DNA of 12,692 bases from an uncultured Ruminococcus sp. (GTDB lineage: Bacteria > Bacillota > Clostridia > Oscillospirales > Ruminococcaceae): contig CAMNMO010000049.1 in assembly GCA_946544695.1 (NCBI GenBank), forward strand, positions 1 through 12,692, in the 5' to 3' direction. A program made the translations under genes and the position numbers. Shown in pieces: positions 12,661-12,692 of the stretch (positions are counted from its first letter, which is position 1; each line of letters opens with the position of its first letter). The notes under the pieces were generated by a model that searched no databases, had not been told where the DNA came from, and was given only the letters and a program-made list of their open reading frames with translations.

Positions 12661-12692
12661 ATGGCAAGCGTATCATTAAGAGAAATTTATAA
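12661..12692 (+). CDS. Start of a probable sugar ABC transporter ATPase
   Basis: Only ten full codons are visible, MASVSLREIY, with GGGAGGT (12646-12652) eight bases upstream, so the start is well supported. This opening is characteristic of MsmX/MsmK/UgpC-type ATP-binding subunits, which typically begin MA-S-x-L-x-x-I-Y-K and serve several carbohydrate importers in Firmicutes. The Walker motifs lie beyond the window, so the call rests on the start alone. It has its own promoter with flanking direct repeats, consistent with regulated expression. Other ABC ATPases could share such a start. Confidence 0.55.
   Translation, partial: MASVSLREIY

Noticed and set aside
1..12692. CRISPR array, insertion sequence, prophage, toxin-antitoxin or defence system
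   Set aside because: No regularly spaced repeats of CRISPR type, no transposase or integrase motifs and no defence-related domain were found on either strand; repeats seen are short, few and irregularly spaced.

Overview
The window reads as chromosomal DNA of a clostridial Firmicute, most likely a gut Ruminococcus or a close relative in the Oscillospiraceae. This is inferred from strong AGGAGG ribosome sites, TTGACA/TATAAT-type promoters, a clostridial-type HisRS with extra cysteines, a Bacillus/Clostridium-type methylglyoxal synthase and a mid-range GC content. No tRNA, rRNA, CRISPR array, insertion sequence, phage gene or clear attachment site was found. The content is mostly housekeeping.

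Layout. (1) 1-1823: a short edge region, then a promoter and a beta-CASP metallo-beta-lactamase-fold protein, probably an RNase. (2) 1824-2939: two intergenic stretches rich in small repeats and hairpins around an unrecognised 95-residue protein. (3) 2828-5466: a self-contained glycogen phosphorylase unit with a near-consensus promoter, the 802-codon gene and a strong terminator. (4) 5467-6040: more copies of the small repeats, then a convergent gene for a membrane-anchored DUF4830-like protein. (5) 6041-7776: a promoter region and a two-gene unit, minD-like ATPase plus methylglyoxal synthase (mgsA, TTG start), closed by a terminator. (6) 7777-8625: a G-quadruplex-type motif and hairpin, a YdcF/DUF218 protein, and an 18-codon open frame with a perfect ribosome site just before hisS. 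(7) 8626-10757: hisS followed by two tightly coupled unknown genes, a CxxC protein and a two-TM membrane protein. (8) 10758-12476: hairpin-rich spacer, a two-TM DUF3592-like protein, and an RsuA-type pseudouridine synthase. (9) 12477-12692: a well-formed promoter flanked by direct repeats, a leader hairpin, and the first ten codons of a gene starting MASVSLREIY, which looks like a sugar ABC transporter ATPase of the MsmX/UgpC type.

Functional links. GlgP releases glucose-1-phosphate from stored glycogen. MgsA drains dihydroxyacetone phosphate when carbon flux outruns phosphate supply. The partial ATPase at the right edge would energise sugar uptake. These are carbon-handling functions, but they lie in separate transcription units and nothing shows co-regulation. 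The minD-mgsA pair may be a remnant of a larger clostridial cell-division/shape cluster.

No clear new defence, mobile or biosynthetic system is visible. The observations most worth checking are the dispersed intergenic repeat families that sit at gene 3' ends, the small ORF before hisS, the G-quadruplex motif, the Asn at a normally Asp active-site position in MgsA, the isolated MinD-like protein, and the repeat-flanked promoter at the right edge.
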